A stretch of DNA of 64,000 nucleotides from JAGXRK01 sp963804005 (GTDB lineage Bacteria; Bacteroidota; Ignavibacteria; Ignavibacteriales; Ignavibacteriaceae), in NCBI GenBank assembly GCA_963804005.1, contig CAWDOP010000009.1, positions 87,033 to 151,032 on the forward strand, written 5' to 3'. The notes beneath the pieces were generated by a model, which saw nothing but the letters and a program-made list of their open reading frames with translations, had not been told where the DNA came from and searched no databases. Made by a program: the position numbers and the translations under genes. Numbering within the stretch: the stretch's first letter is position 1; the number at the start of each line of letters is the position of its first letter. Positions 8,882 to 17,125 of this stretch are shown here, one piece after another.

Positions 8882-9445
8882 CTAGATTATTTTATAATCA
8901 GCCGAATCACTTATCGGGTAATCTACATCTATTTTACGTTTCTTTATATTATTCAACGGTTTCTTGAATAACTTTTTTGTTTCTTCATCAACCAGATCAG
9001 TAAATAAAATTCCTTGCAGATGATCATATTCATGCTGAATAACACGGGCAAGAAGATCGTCAGCTTCCAATGATTGTTTTTTGAGATCGGTATCTTCATA
9101 ATCAATGGTAATTCTTTTCGGTCGGATTACTTCAGCACGCAGATCAGGAAGGCTGAGACAGCCCTCTTCAATGCTTAATGTTTCTATTGATCTTTCAACA
9201 ATATTGGGATTAATAAAAACAATAGGTTTAGTGTGTTCATAACCTTCAACCGGTGAAATATCCACGATGAATATCGATTTATTCGATCCAACCTGATTAG
9301 CTGCGAGACCAATCCCATTTGCACTACGCATAGTTTCAAACATATCCGTAATCAATCCAATAAGTATATTATTCAACTCTGATACTTTTTTTGCTTTTTT
9401 TCTTAGTATAGTATCGCCGCATACTGTTATTGGCATTATTGCCAT
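8882..9445 (-). CDS. def: Peptide deformylase
   Basis: The protein has 187 residues, typical of type 1 peptide deformylases. The three family motifs are present: GIGLAANQVG (motif 1), EEGCLSLP with the metal-binding Cys (motif 2), and QHEYDHLQGILF with the HExxH metal ligands and catalytic Glu (motif 3). It removes the N-formyl group from nascent proteins. It is transcribed leftwards into fmt with an 8-base gap, so the two are co-expressed. The C-terminal tail (KKPLNNIKKRKIDVDYPI) is slightly longer than the core domain. Confidence 0.95.
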   Translation of the reverse strand: MAIMPITVCGDTILRKKAKKVSELNNILIGLITDMFETMRSANGIGLAANQVGSNKSIFIVDISPVEGYEHTKPIVFINPNIVERSIETLSIEEGCLSLPDLRAEVIRPKRITIDYEDTDLKKQSLEADDLLARVIQHEYDHLQGILFTDLVDEETKKLFKKPLNNIKKRKIDVDYPISDSADYKII

Positions 9446-9525
9446 CTTATTCCTTTTTATAATCTTTATTTCTTTTATGTTCTAATAATAAAAATATTCT
9501 TATGTAGAATGAATCCCCTAAATAA

Positions 9526-9606
9526 TAAATGTTCAATCTTTATTGCTCAATGGATAAAACATCATTCTTTTTCAAACATTGAACATTTAGCATTTAGCAC
9601 TGAACA
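9526..9606. repeat. Inverted repeat built on AATGTTCAAT / ATTGAACATT
   Basis: AAATGTTCAATC at 9528-9539 faces CATTGAACATTTAGCATTTA starting near 9576, followed by a second GAACATT ending beside the stop codon of the next gene. This is a simple interspersed inverted repeat in the gap between def and the aminopeptidase. The fold may act as a 3' stem-loop for the aminopeptidase gene. Confidence 0.45.
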
Positions 9607-10569
9607 TTACACAAAAAGTTTTCCATCCTTCATTAATAATTTTCCATCCATCCAAACTGTAGGCTTTCTGACGACTCCATCCAGATGAATTGGAACATTT
9701 ACACTTCCACCCATAGAAACATTGTTGCCAACTGCAATATGAATTGTTCCCATTACTTTTTCATCTTCAAGTAAAACGCCGCTAAGTTTTGCAGAATCAT
9801 TAGTACCGATACCAAACTCAGCTATATTGCGGGCTTCTTTGCCAACTTTATCAAGCATATTTTTTAATTTTTTAGCGGGGGTTCCGCCAGTTATTTTTGT
9901 AGCATAACCATTTTTAACTTCAATTCTGATATTTGTATTTTTTATCAATCCTAAACCTGCCATCGATCCGTCAACAACAAATACTCCGTTTGATGTTCCT
10001 TCAACAGGCGCTAGAAATGTTTCCCCGGTTGGTAGATTTCCGCTTTCACCTTTTGCATGAAATAATCCTTTACTGGGAATTACTTTTCTTCCGGCTATTT
10101 TGAAAGAAATATCTGTTCCAGCAGGAGCAACTACTCTTATGTTCTTTCCCTCTTCAAGAATATCTTTAAGCTTTATAGTTCTTTTTGCAATTGATTTATA
10201 ATCAGCATTCATACCGCGTATCATAACATCTTTTGTTATTCCGGGAAAGGTTGCTATACGTACACCCTTTGCTGATGCAGCTCTCCTCGCATCTGTATGA
10301 GTTAAGGATTTAGCCGTCGGACAAAATACAACATCAAATTTTTGCATAAGTTCAGCAATTTCTGGTGAAGGTTCTTCGCCATTAATTTTACCGGATTTCA
10401 TCTCAACCAGTAAGGCTTGATGCCCAAGTCTTTTTGCATTTTCAAATAAAGATAATCCAATTTCTCTTTTATGTTCATCGGTTATTACAAGAATTTTTTC
10501 ATTCTTCTTTGCACCCATACAATCTTTAATAGCAATTGTTGAGGCAGTATCAAGTTTTGTTAATTTCAT
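9607..10569 (-). CDS. M29-type aminopeptidase (leucyl aminopeptidase / aminopeptidase T family)
   Basis: I set the start at the ATG at 10569 (MKLTKLDTASTIAIKDCMGA), which has an AGG ribosome binding site 6-7 bases upstream. A longer reading to 10668 would overlap the preceding gene. The product has 320 residues. Segments such as KILVITDEHKREIGLSLFEN, AGTDISFKIAGRK, LPTGETFLAPVEGTSNGVFVVDGS, AEFGIGTND and GTIHIAVGNN correspond to the M29 thermophilic metallo-aminopeptidase fold, with catalytic Glu and His residues of the GETF, EFGIG and HIA regions. It would trim N-terminal residues from peptides in the cytosol. It fits the peptide-use genes that follow to 16.8 kb. Confidence 0.85.
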   Translation of the reverse strand: MKLTKLDTASTIAIKDCMGAKKNEKILVITDEHKREIGLSLFENAKRLGHQALLVEMKSGKINGEEPSPEIAELMQKFDVVFCPTAKSLTHTDARRAASAKGVRIATFPGITKDVMIRGMNADYKSIAKRTIKLKDILEEGKNIRVVAPAGTDISFKIAGRKVIPSKGLFHAKGESGNLPTGETFLAPVEGTSNGVFVVDGSMAGLGLIKNTNIRIEVKNGYATKITGGTPAKKLKNMLDKVGKEARNIAEFGIGTNDSAKLSGVLLEDEKVMGTIHIAVGNNVSMGGSVNVPIHLDGVVRKPTVWMDGKLLMKDGKLFV

Positions 10570-10594
10570 TTTGTACCTACTATGCTTTTTTAAA

Positions 10595-11347
10595 TTAGAG
10601 TGGAAAACCAACATTGAGTTGAAGAACAGCTTTAAAACCCCCTGCATTAATAAAATTCGATTCATCATTTAAGTCAGCTTCACTTAAAAAATTGTCGCCT
10701 TCATCATCAAGCATTTTTTCTATTTTCATTATAGTGTATCCGGCTGTTCCTTCTAGACTAATATATCCTTCAATAAGATAAACAATAAATCCGGTTCCTA
10801 TTGAATAACCGATTTCAGGAGAATCATTGTTGTATGTTTTTACAGATATAATTGCTGCATCGCCTATAGTTCTCTTAAACCTTACCGAATTAAAAAGTAG
10901 TTCACCCTCAAAAATTTTCCAATCGAATGATTTTGAAATCGGAATTCCAACATCAATACCAAGTCCCCATGATTTGAGACTTAAATCATATTCAACATCC
11001 GGATAAGAATCTGAAACATTAATGTTCTTTCTTTCAGACAAATACTGATAATGTCCCTTAGCAGTTAAAAAGAATCCATTGAACTTTGCACGGTAAAAAT
11101 TTAAGCCGACACGAAATCCTTTTGCTTCACCAAATTGATCAAAGTATGGATCAGTAATAAGACCGATTGGTGTTCGAAGTTCATTACCGTAATATTTCAA
11201 ATATCCCGGTTCAAATGATTGATAGGAATATCCTGCATATCCGCTAACAAAACCAAAGCAGCCAAATCCGAATGACTGAGCTTTTGTTTCAGTGTTATTT
11301 ATGAAGACGATAAAGAACAATAAGATTTTTATAAAATGTTTAAGCAT
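10595..11347 (-). CDS. Outer-membrane beta-barrel protein of unknown function
   Basis: The protein has 250 residues. Residues 1-24 are a signal peptide (IKILLFFIVFINNTETKAQ). The mature part alternates aromatic and polar residues in short strands (GFVSGYAGYSYQSFEPGYL, FRVGLNFYRAKFNGFFLTAKG, YDLSLKSWGLGIDVGIPI, ISLEGTAGYTIMKI) and ends in AVLQLNVGFPL, a C-terminal strand like those recognised by the Bam machinery. This supports an 8-10 stranded barrel. It is placed 25 bases upstream of the aminopeptidase start in the same direction, so they may share a transcript. No ligand can be predicted. Confidence 0.65.
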   Translation of the reverse strand: MLKHFIKILLFFIVFINNTETKAQSFGFGCFGFVSGYAGYSYQSFEPGYLKYYGNELRTPIGLITDPYFDQFGEAKGFRVGLNFYRAKFNGFFLTAKGHYQYLSERKNINVSDSYPDVEYDLSLKSWGLGIDVGIPISKSFDWKIFEGELLFNSVRFKRTIGDAAIISVKTYNNDSPEIGYSIGTGFIVYLIEGYISLEGTAGYTIMKIEKMLDDEGDNFLSEADLNDESNFINAGGFKAVLQLNVGFPL

Positions 11348-11399
11348 AGAAATATTAAGTTATCAAATCATAAATTGCCAGCAACAAGAATACTTTTTG

Positions 11400-12758
11400 T
11401 TATTTTTTCATCCCCTGCTCTAAACCGTGTGCATTGGGCCCCGTTTCAGCTTTTCTTAAAAGAAAAGCGAATAATAATCCGAGGAAACCAAGTATTGAAA
11501 AAATCCACATACCAAGATTATAGCCGGAAGGATTTGTTGCACTTGCGCCTGAAAAATCATTAGAGAAGCCAATTAAAAGATTGAATCCAAATAAACCTAT
11601 ATTTTGGATCATCGTCATCAATCCGTAAGCTGTTCCTAATCTTGATGGTTCAACTATAATAGCAACAGAAGGCCACATAACCGCAGGAACAAGAGAAAAT
11701 GCAATTCCCATCATTGCCATTGGTAAGATAAGATAGATAGGAATAGCAGCCTCAATATCAAAAAACTTAAAACTGAGATTAATAAAATCACCGTCCGCCA
11801 TAACATCCGGCTTTCCAAATTGATATGCCATCATTAAATAAACAGGGATTATAAGTAGTGAGCCAAACATCATAAGTAAAGATCTTTTTCCGATTTTATC
11901 AGCAAGCAAACCAAATAGCGGAGTAAATATCATAGCAGCAAGTGTTAAGATGCTGGAAAGATTTCCACCAACTTCTCTACTTGTTCCGTGCGCTTCCTGA
12001 AAAAATTTAATTGCAAATGTTTGGAAAGGAAACATTGCAGAATAAAAAGTAACGCACAAAGCAGTAATAAACCAGAAAGATTTTCCGAACTTAAAAACTT
12101 CTTTAAAGTTAATTTTATCTTGTTGACCTTCTTTAGGCATTTCATATTTCTTTGATGCATAAAGATCAAGGACGTAATAAACTATTATACAGAATAGTGC
12201 AAATACTCCTCCGGCAACTGTTATCCAAAGCGGTGACTGCCAGTACTCATACAAACCTTTTCCCCATGAAGGAGAATTGAGAGCAAGGAATGAACCTAAT
12301 CTTGCAACAGTTAAGTTTAATCCAAAAGCAAATGATAATTCCTTACCTTTAAACCATCTTGCAATAATTGTTGTGATAGCAACTATCATTGATTCCGCAC
12401 CAAGACCAAAGACTAATCTGCCGGTTGCCATTAAATAAATATTTCCGGTAAGTGCTGTAATTAATGCACCAAACATAATTAACACTGTAAAAATCACAAC
12501 AGAAGTTCGTGTTCCAATGCGATCAATAATCAATCCGCCAATAAGCACCATAATAATATTTGGGAAACTGTATATGGCATTCAGTAATCCGATATTAGAA
12601 TCAGAAAATCCGAGTTGAGTTTTCAGTAAATCAGCTAACGGACTGATACTATCATAAATGTAATAGTTGCCAAACATACCAAGACTAACGAGTAATAGTG
12701 CTGTCCATCTTAGCAATGTTGATGGTTGTTGTTTCAAGGTGATTTCGTTTTGATTCAT
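11400..12758 (-). CDS. Major facilitator superfamily transporter (possibly peptide exporter/importer)
   Basis: The protein has 452 residues and 12 predicted transmembrane helices. The MFS signature loop between helices 2 and 3 is GGLIIDRIGTRTSV (G-x3-D-x2-G-x-R), and its second-half counterpart is GLLADKIGKRSLL. The pattern around SPLADLLKTQLGFSDSNIGLL resembles the MFSD1-like group, whose animal member exports dipeptides from lysosomes; I hold this only as a weak resemblance. Its position between an M29 aminopeptidase and the PepD dipeptidase fits a role in moving small peptides or amino acids across the inner membrane. Confidence 0.8.
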   Translation of the reverse strand: MNQNEITLKQQPSTLLRWTALLLVSLGMFGNYYIYDSISPLADLLKTQLGFSDSNIGLLNAIYSFPNIIMVLIGGLIIDRIGTRTSVVIFTVLIMFGALITALTGNIYLMATGRLVFGLGAESMIVAITTIIARWFKGKELSFAFGLNLTVARLGSFLALNSPSWGKGLYEYWQSPLWITVAGGVFALFCIIVYYVLDLYASKKYEMPKEGQQDKINFKEVFKFGKSFWFITALCVTFYSAMFPFQTFAIKFFQEAHGTSREVGGNLSSILTLAAMIFTPLFGLLADKIGKRSLLMMFGSLLIIPVYLMMAYQFGKPDVMADGDFINLSFKFFDIEAAIPIYLILPMAMMGIAFSLVPAVMWPSVAIIVEPSRLGTAYGLMTMIQNIGLFGFNLLIGFSNDFSGASATNPSGYNLGMWIFSILGFLGLLFAFLLRKAETGPNAHGLEQGMKK

Positions 12759-12876
12759 AATTTATTTTTTATCATTTTGTATTTATCAAGTCACGTTTCT
12801 ACAAGTTCACCTACTGGAAGGCAGGTTCAACGAGACAAGTTTGTTTTTTGTATTACAAATTAAGCATAAAAATAAA

Positions 12877-12910
12877 AAAAGCAGATACCTTAAATAGAGT
12901 ATCTGCTTTT
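12877..12910 (-). terminator. Rho-independent terminator of pepD
   Basis: AAAAGCAGATAC (12877-12888) pairs perfectly with GTATCTGCTTTT (12899-12910). Read on the minus strand, the hairpin is followed by TTTTTTTATTTTTA. It starts about 20 bases past the pepD stop codon. Confidence 0.85.
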
Positions 12911-12930
12911 AATTTTACCGGAACTAATTT

Positions 12931-14391
12931 TTATTTAGCCGGAATATTTTTTAGTACGTTTACAAGCTGATTGTAAAATTCCGGAACTGTAGAAATCTGC
13001 AATTTCTCATCGGGTGAGTGAACACCAAACATTGTAGGACCAAAGGAAATCATATCCATATCCAAATATTTTTCTTTAATGATTCCACACTCAAGTCCTG
13101 CGTGAATTGCTGTTACAGCCGGTTCTTTTCCATACATTTGTTTAAAAGTTGATTTGAAAACTTTAAGAACATCAGAATTAATATCGGGTTTCCAGCCAGG
13201 ATATCCATCACCATAACTGATCTCGGCACCTGCAAGCATTAGAACTGATGATACAGTATTTGTTATATCTTTATTTTCTGATGCTACAGAACTTCTTTGG
13301 CTTGTTACAATATTTACATGTTTTCCAACAGTTTCAACTACAGCAAGATTGTTAGATGTTTCAACTAAACCCGGAATATCAGTTGACATTTTAGTTACAC
13401 CGTGAGGAATAGCGTACAGAGCATTAACCAGTCTTTTTTGTACTTTTTCATCCATTACTTTTTCAGGAATCGCATGTTTTGAAACTGATACTTTGAGATC
13501 TGGATCGACAACTACGTATTCTGCTTTTACAGTTTCGTTATACTTTGCAACAAATTTTTTGAACTTTTTTTCATCCTTTTTAGGAACAAGAACAATTGCA
13601 AAGGCTTCACGAGGGATTGCATTGTGTTTGTTACCACTATTTATTTCTGCCAACCTGATTTTGTCTTCCTGCGAATAAGTCCAGATCAATCTATTTATTA
13701 CTTTTGCGGCATTTCCTCTACCGACGTGAATTTCAAGACCGGAATGACCACCTTTCAATCCCTCAACTTTCAATTCAAATGCAGAAAAATTCCTGGGAGA
13801 TTTTTCTAACTTTGTTTTAAACTTTGCGGCTGTATTCTTTCCACCTGAGCAACCAATAAATAAAGTCCCGATTTCTTCAGAATCCATATTTATCAGTATA
13901 TCAGCTTTGAGCCAGCCTTTCTTTAAGCTTGACGCGCCGGTTAATCCTGTTTCCTCATCAAGAGTGAAGAGACATTCGATTGGCCCGTGTTCAATATCCT
14001 TTGCTTCCAGAACAGCTAAAGCTGCGGCAACACCAATTCCATTATCTGCACCGAGCGTTGTTCCTTTTGCCTTTACCCAATCACCATCTATGTACGGATA
14101 AATCGGGTCGTTGTCAAAATCGTGTTCAACACCTCTGTTTTTTTCACAAACCATATCAATGTGTCCTTGTAGAACAACTGTTTTGAGATTTTCTTTTCCC
14201 GGTGTTGCAGGTTTACGAATAAGAACATTTCCAAACTTATCTTTTTCTGTTTTAAGACCTAACTTTTTTCCGACAGAAAAAATATATTCTGCAATTTTCT
14301 CTTCTTTTTTTGAAGGACGCGGATATTTGCATATTTCTTCAAAATAATTCCAAACCAAAGTTGGTTTGAGATGACCTAATACACTTCCCAT
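12931..14391 (-). CDS. pepD: Aminoacyl-histidine dipeptidase (Xaa-His dipeptidase, M20 family)
   Basis: The protein has 486 residues, as in PepD of other bacteria. The M20 metal site is visible: VLQGHIDMVCEKN (His and Asp ligands), TTLGADNGIGVAAALAV (bridging Asp), FTLDEETGLTGA (catalytic Glu and ligand Glu), NMDSEE (Asp ligand) and a late His in TMFGVHSPDE. An internal lid domain lies around residues 205-390. It hydrolyses dipeptides, classically beta-Ala-His and Xaa-His, in the cytosol. It follows the PqqD-like gene by 12 bases, so it ends the operon OPT transporter - PqqD-like - pepD, closed by a strong terminator. Confidence 0.92.
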   Translation of the reverse strand: MGSVLGHLKPTLVWNYFEEICKYPRPSKKEEKIAEYIFSVGKKLGLKTEKDKFGNVLIRKPATPGKENLKTVVLQGHIDMVCEKNRGVEHDFDNDPIYPYIDGDWVKAKGTTLGADNGIGVAAALAVLEAKDIEHGPIECLFTLDEETGLTGASSLKKGWLKADILINMDSEEIGTLFIGCSGGKNTAAKFKTKLEKSPRNFSAFELKVEGLKGGHSGLEIHVGRGNAAKVINRLIWTYSQEDKIRLAEINSGNKHNAIPREAFAIVLVPKKDEKKFKKFVAKYNETVKAEYVVVDPDLKVSVSKHAIPEKVMDEKVQKRLVNALYAIPHGVTKMSTDIPGLVETSNNLAVVETVGKHVNIVTSQRSSVASENKDITNTVSSVLMLAGAEISYGDGYPGWKPDINSDVLKVFKSTFKQMYGKEPAVTAIHAGLECGIIKEKYLDMDMISFGPTMFGVHSPDEKLQISTVPEFYNQLVNVLKNIPAK

Positions 14392-14403
14392 AATATACTC
14401 CTT

Positions 14404-14775
14404 TTAGTTTATTTCTTTAAATGAAATGAATCCTTGTTCATAAAGCTGAAAAATAAATTTTATAGTTCTTTCTTCTTCTTCTTGAATATCATCACCAAAT
14501 TTTTTCTTAATATCTTTAATGATCTGATCGACTTTTGTTTTATTGTCCATCTTTAACCATACTGCAGATCCAAATTTATCAAGTTTAATTTTAAAGTGAT
14601 CGCTCTTAAGGTTTGGTGAGATTAATTTTACCACAATCTTATTTTTAAACTTAGGAACAATTACGGTAACCAATTCATCGTTATCTTTTTCTTCAGAATA
14701 AAGTCTGAACGGTGTAAGATCAAGCGTGTTTACACTTTTTAAAATTTTTTTTCGTTCTTTAAAAGATAAAGCCAT
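14404..14775 (-). CDS. PqqD-like protein
   Basis: The product has about 123 residues counted from the ATG at 14775; the further upstream TTG lies inside a palindromic repeat and is unlikely. The C-terminal two thirds (FKIKLDKFGSAVWLKMDNKT, VDQIIKDIKKKFGDDIQEEE, then FIFQLYEQGFISF) has the PqqD winged-helix pattern: L-x2-x-G-[ST]-x-[VI]-W, D-G/K-x-T-V-x2-I and a final helix L-x3-G-[FL]-[IL]. Related domains bind peptides in RiPP maturation, but many stand-alone Bacteroidota members have no such partner, and none is visible here. It sits between a peptide transporter and a dipeptidase in one operon. Its role there is unknown. Confidence 0.7.
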   Translation of the reverse strand: MALSFKERKKILKSVNTLDLTPFRLYSEEKDNDELVTVIVPKFKNKIVVKLISPNLKSDHFKIKLDKFGSAVWLKMDNKTKVDQIIKDIKKKFGDDIQEEEERTIKFIFQLYEQGFISFKEIN

Positions 14776-14785
14776 AATCAAAATA

Positions 14786-14815
14786 GGTAGCCGCAAGCTT
14801 CAGCTTGCGGCTACC
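14786..14815. repeat. Perfect 14-bp inverted repeat (GTAGCCGCAAGCT family)
   Basis: GGTAGCCGCAAGCT (14786-14799), a TC spacer and AGCTTGCGGCTACC (14802-14815) form a near-ideal hairpin. It fills most of the 76-bp gap between the OPT transporter stop and the PqqD-like start. It may attenuate transcription between them. Related GC-rich hairpins occur at 53201-53217 and 53245-53265. Confidence 0.75.
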
Positions 14816-14851
14816 AGAAAATATTTTATAAATATTAGACCAAATGTCTAA

Positions 14852-16807
14852 TTACATAGAAACTTGCGGAGGTGCAGGATCATCTGGTTTACCGGCATTC
14901 TTTACTGGAATCTGAACCAGCAACCATCCAATGAATGCAAACACAACTAAGCTTATAATAAAGGTTGGTTCAGCAGTAATTTCCAACAATGAGACTTCAA
15001 AGAACGCAAATCCCGCAAAGAGAAGTCCAATTAGAGCCTCCCCGGCAATCAATCCCGCGGCAATTAGTATTCCATTGTTTTCTACTCTGGATTTCTGTGC
15101 ATCGTTAAAGTTTTTCTTAGCAACAACTTTTTCAACTATACCTTTGATCAAACCGCCGACAAAAATTGCGAATGTAGTACCGAGTGGCAGATACATACCA
15201 ACACTTACAAGCATTGGACTTTTAACGTTCATTAAAATGAATCCGACACCCATTAACATTCCAACGAATATTAATATCCATTCCATATCACCTGCAACAA
15301 TTCCTTTAGAAAGAATTGCCATTAAGCTTGCCTGAGGTGCAGGAAGAGCATCACCGCCAAATCCCGTTCCGCCCATTTTAATATCTCCTTCATGAAGAAT
15401 TAAAAGAGGAATGAACATTATTGAAGCAGAAACAACAACTCCAATAATATCACCTAACTGCATTTTCCAAGGAGTACCGCCAAGAATATGTCCGGCTTTA
15501 AGATCCTGCAGCATTTCCCCGGCAACTGCAGCAGCAACGCAGACAACAGCAGCAACACCAAGAACTGCAGCAACGCCTTGCATTCCTTTCATACCAAGAG
15601 CAACCATAAGAATAGCAGCAACAACAAGAGTGGATAATGTTAAACCGCTGATAGGATTATTACTTGAACCAATAATTCCGACAAGATACCCGGATACGGC
15701 CGCGAAGAAAAATCCAGCAACAATCATCACAATTGTTGCAACCAAAGCAGCCAGAACATTCTGAGCAAAGAAATTGTAAATAAAGAAAGTTGCAACAGCA
15801 GTGCCAATAATTCCAATAAGAACCCATTTAAAACTAATATCTTTGTCTGTACGAACTATTTTAACATCTGTACCGGCAGCAGCTTTTTTAACGTCGCCGA
15901 CAGATCTTGCAATTCCTGTGATAAGACTCTTTCTCATTTTCCAGAGAGTAAAAGCAGCTCCGACTAACATTCCTCCGATAGCGATTGGTCTGACATAATC
16001 TTTCCAAACCTGAATCATTGTTCCACCCCAATCAAAATCAGCTCCAACATCTCCATTATAATATTTAAAGTAAGCAATCATAGGAGCAAGCAAACCCCAG
16101 GCTAGAACTCCACCGCTGAAGTTTAAAGCAGCTAATCGTGGTCCTATAATGTATCCAACGCCCATGTAGGCAGGACTTACATCCGGACTTCTGAATAGTA
16201 TATGCCCTTTTCCAAAGGTTAAGACTTTATCCCATGATGTAGCAAATAATTTGAATTGACCTAATGATTGAATGACAGCACCGATACCCATAGCTGAGAA
16301 TAAAAATTTAGAACCTCCGCCGCCGTGTCTTCCTGCTTTATGGATTTCTGCGGCAGCAACTGATTCTGGAAATGGAAGTTCTACATCTTCAACCATCACT
16401 CGTCTAAGTAAAGCAACAAACATAATTCCAAGGATACCGCCGGCAACCATAATTGCGGCAGATATCATATAATTACCGGGTGTAAAGAATGGATCCCAAA
16501 TTCCCGCAATAAAAAACGCAGGTAATGTAAAGATAGCTCCCGCAGCAATTGATTCTCCGATAGAACCAACCGTTCTTGTAAAATTCTCTTCGAGAATTGT
16601 ACCTTTCATTATTTTGATTAGAGCCATACCTATAACTGCTGCTGGATATGTTGCAGCAATTGTCATTCCGGCTTTTAAACCTAGATAAGCATTTGCAGCC
16701 CCAAGAACAACAGCTAAGACTAATCCGATAAGTAGAGCACGAATTGTAAATTCGGCCATATTTGTTTCAGGTGAGACAAAAGGGACAAATGGTTTTTGCT
16801 CTGCCAT
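14852..16807 (-). CDS. OPT-family oligopeptide transporter
   Basis: The protein has 651 residues with about 14-16 hydrophobic helices. Family landmarks include EFTIRALLIGLVLAVVLGAA followed by NAYLGLKAGMTIAATYPAAV, TVGSIGESIAAGAIFTLPAF, the LPFPES-AA-EIHKAG segment and GSSNNPISGLTLSTLV. Bacterial OPT proteins take up oligopeptides, driven by protons, at the inner membrane. The start has a good ribosome binding site (TAGGAGAAAAAA before ATG). It is the first gene of an operon continuing into the PqqD-like gene and pepD. This suggests that imported peptides are cleaved by PepD. Confidence 0.92.
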   Translation of the reverse strand: MAEQKPFVPFVSPETNMAEFTIRALLIGLVLAVVLGAANAYLGLKAGMTIAATYPAAVIGMALIKIMKGTILEENFTRTVGSIGESIAAGAIFTLPAFFIAGIWDPFFTPGNYMISAAIMVAGGILGIMFVALLRRVMVEDVELPFPESVAAAEIHKAGRHGGGGSKFLFSAMGIGAVIQSLGQFKLFATSWDKVLTFGKGHILFRSPDVSPAYMGVGYIIGPRLAALNFSGGVLAWGLLAPMIAYFKYYNGDVGADFDWGGTMIQVWKDYVRPIAIGGMLVGAAFTLWKMRKSLITGIARSVGDVKKAAAGTDVKIVRTDKDISFKWVLIGIIGTAVATFFIYNFFAQNVLAALVATIVMIVAGFFFAAVSGYLVGIIGSSNNPISGLTLSTLVVAAILMVALGMKGMQGVAAVLGVAAVVCVAAAVAGEMLQDLKAGHILGGTPWKMQLGDIIGVVVSASIMFIPLLILHEGDIKMGGTGFGGDALPAPQASLMAILSKGIVAGDMEWILIFVGMLMGVGFILMNVKSPMLVSVGMYLPLGTTFAIFVGGLIKGIVEKVVAKKNFNDAQKSRVENNGILIAAGLIAGEALIGLLFAGFAFFEVSLLEITAEPTFIISLVVFAFIGWLLVQIPVKNAGKPDDPAPPQVSM

Positions 16808-17125
16808 TTTTTTCTCCTATTACTGAGCAAATTATTTTGTGGTTAGAGCCACAAGTTCTCTAAAAAAATAGTGGGGTAAATTTAAGCATTAAACTTTATT
16901 ATTCTCAACATTTTTTTAATTATTTATCTAGTTTTTACTCAAAGATGAGGGAAGACCTACTATGAAGAACATTAAATTCAAAGCAACACTAGTAAACTTA
17001 AGTCTTAATTTTCTCATACCAATGTGGCGGATTACAAAATCATATTTAATAGGATTAAATTCAATTTTTTAACGATCGAAAGTCTGAAATGATATTCTAA
17101 TATCTGTTTGAGATTCATTTATTCT
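16808..17125. other. AT-rich intergenic region, probable promoter of the OPT operon
   Basis: These 318 bases lie between the hybrid kinase stop and the OPT transporter start. The only clear element is the Shine-Dalgarno just before 16807. I see no repeat, hairpin or reading frame worth calling. Confidence 0.4.

Noticed and set aside
9607..10668. Longer start of the M29 aminopeptidase at 10668
   Set aside because: The extra 33 residues overlap the preceding outer-membrane gene and have no family match; the ATG at 10569 has a proper ribosome binding site.
14931..15764. Long plus-strand open frames (134 and 117 codons) opposite the OPT transporter
   Set aside because: They are antisense shadows of a strongly supported membrane protein, are rich in Ile/Ala/Pro/Thr as expected for such shadows, and lack ribosome binding sites.
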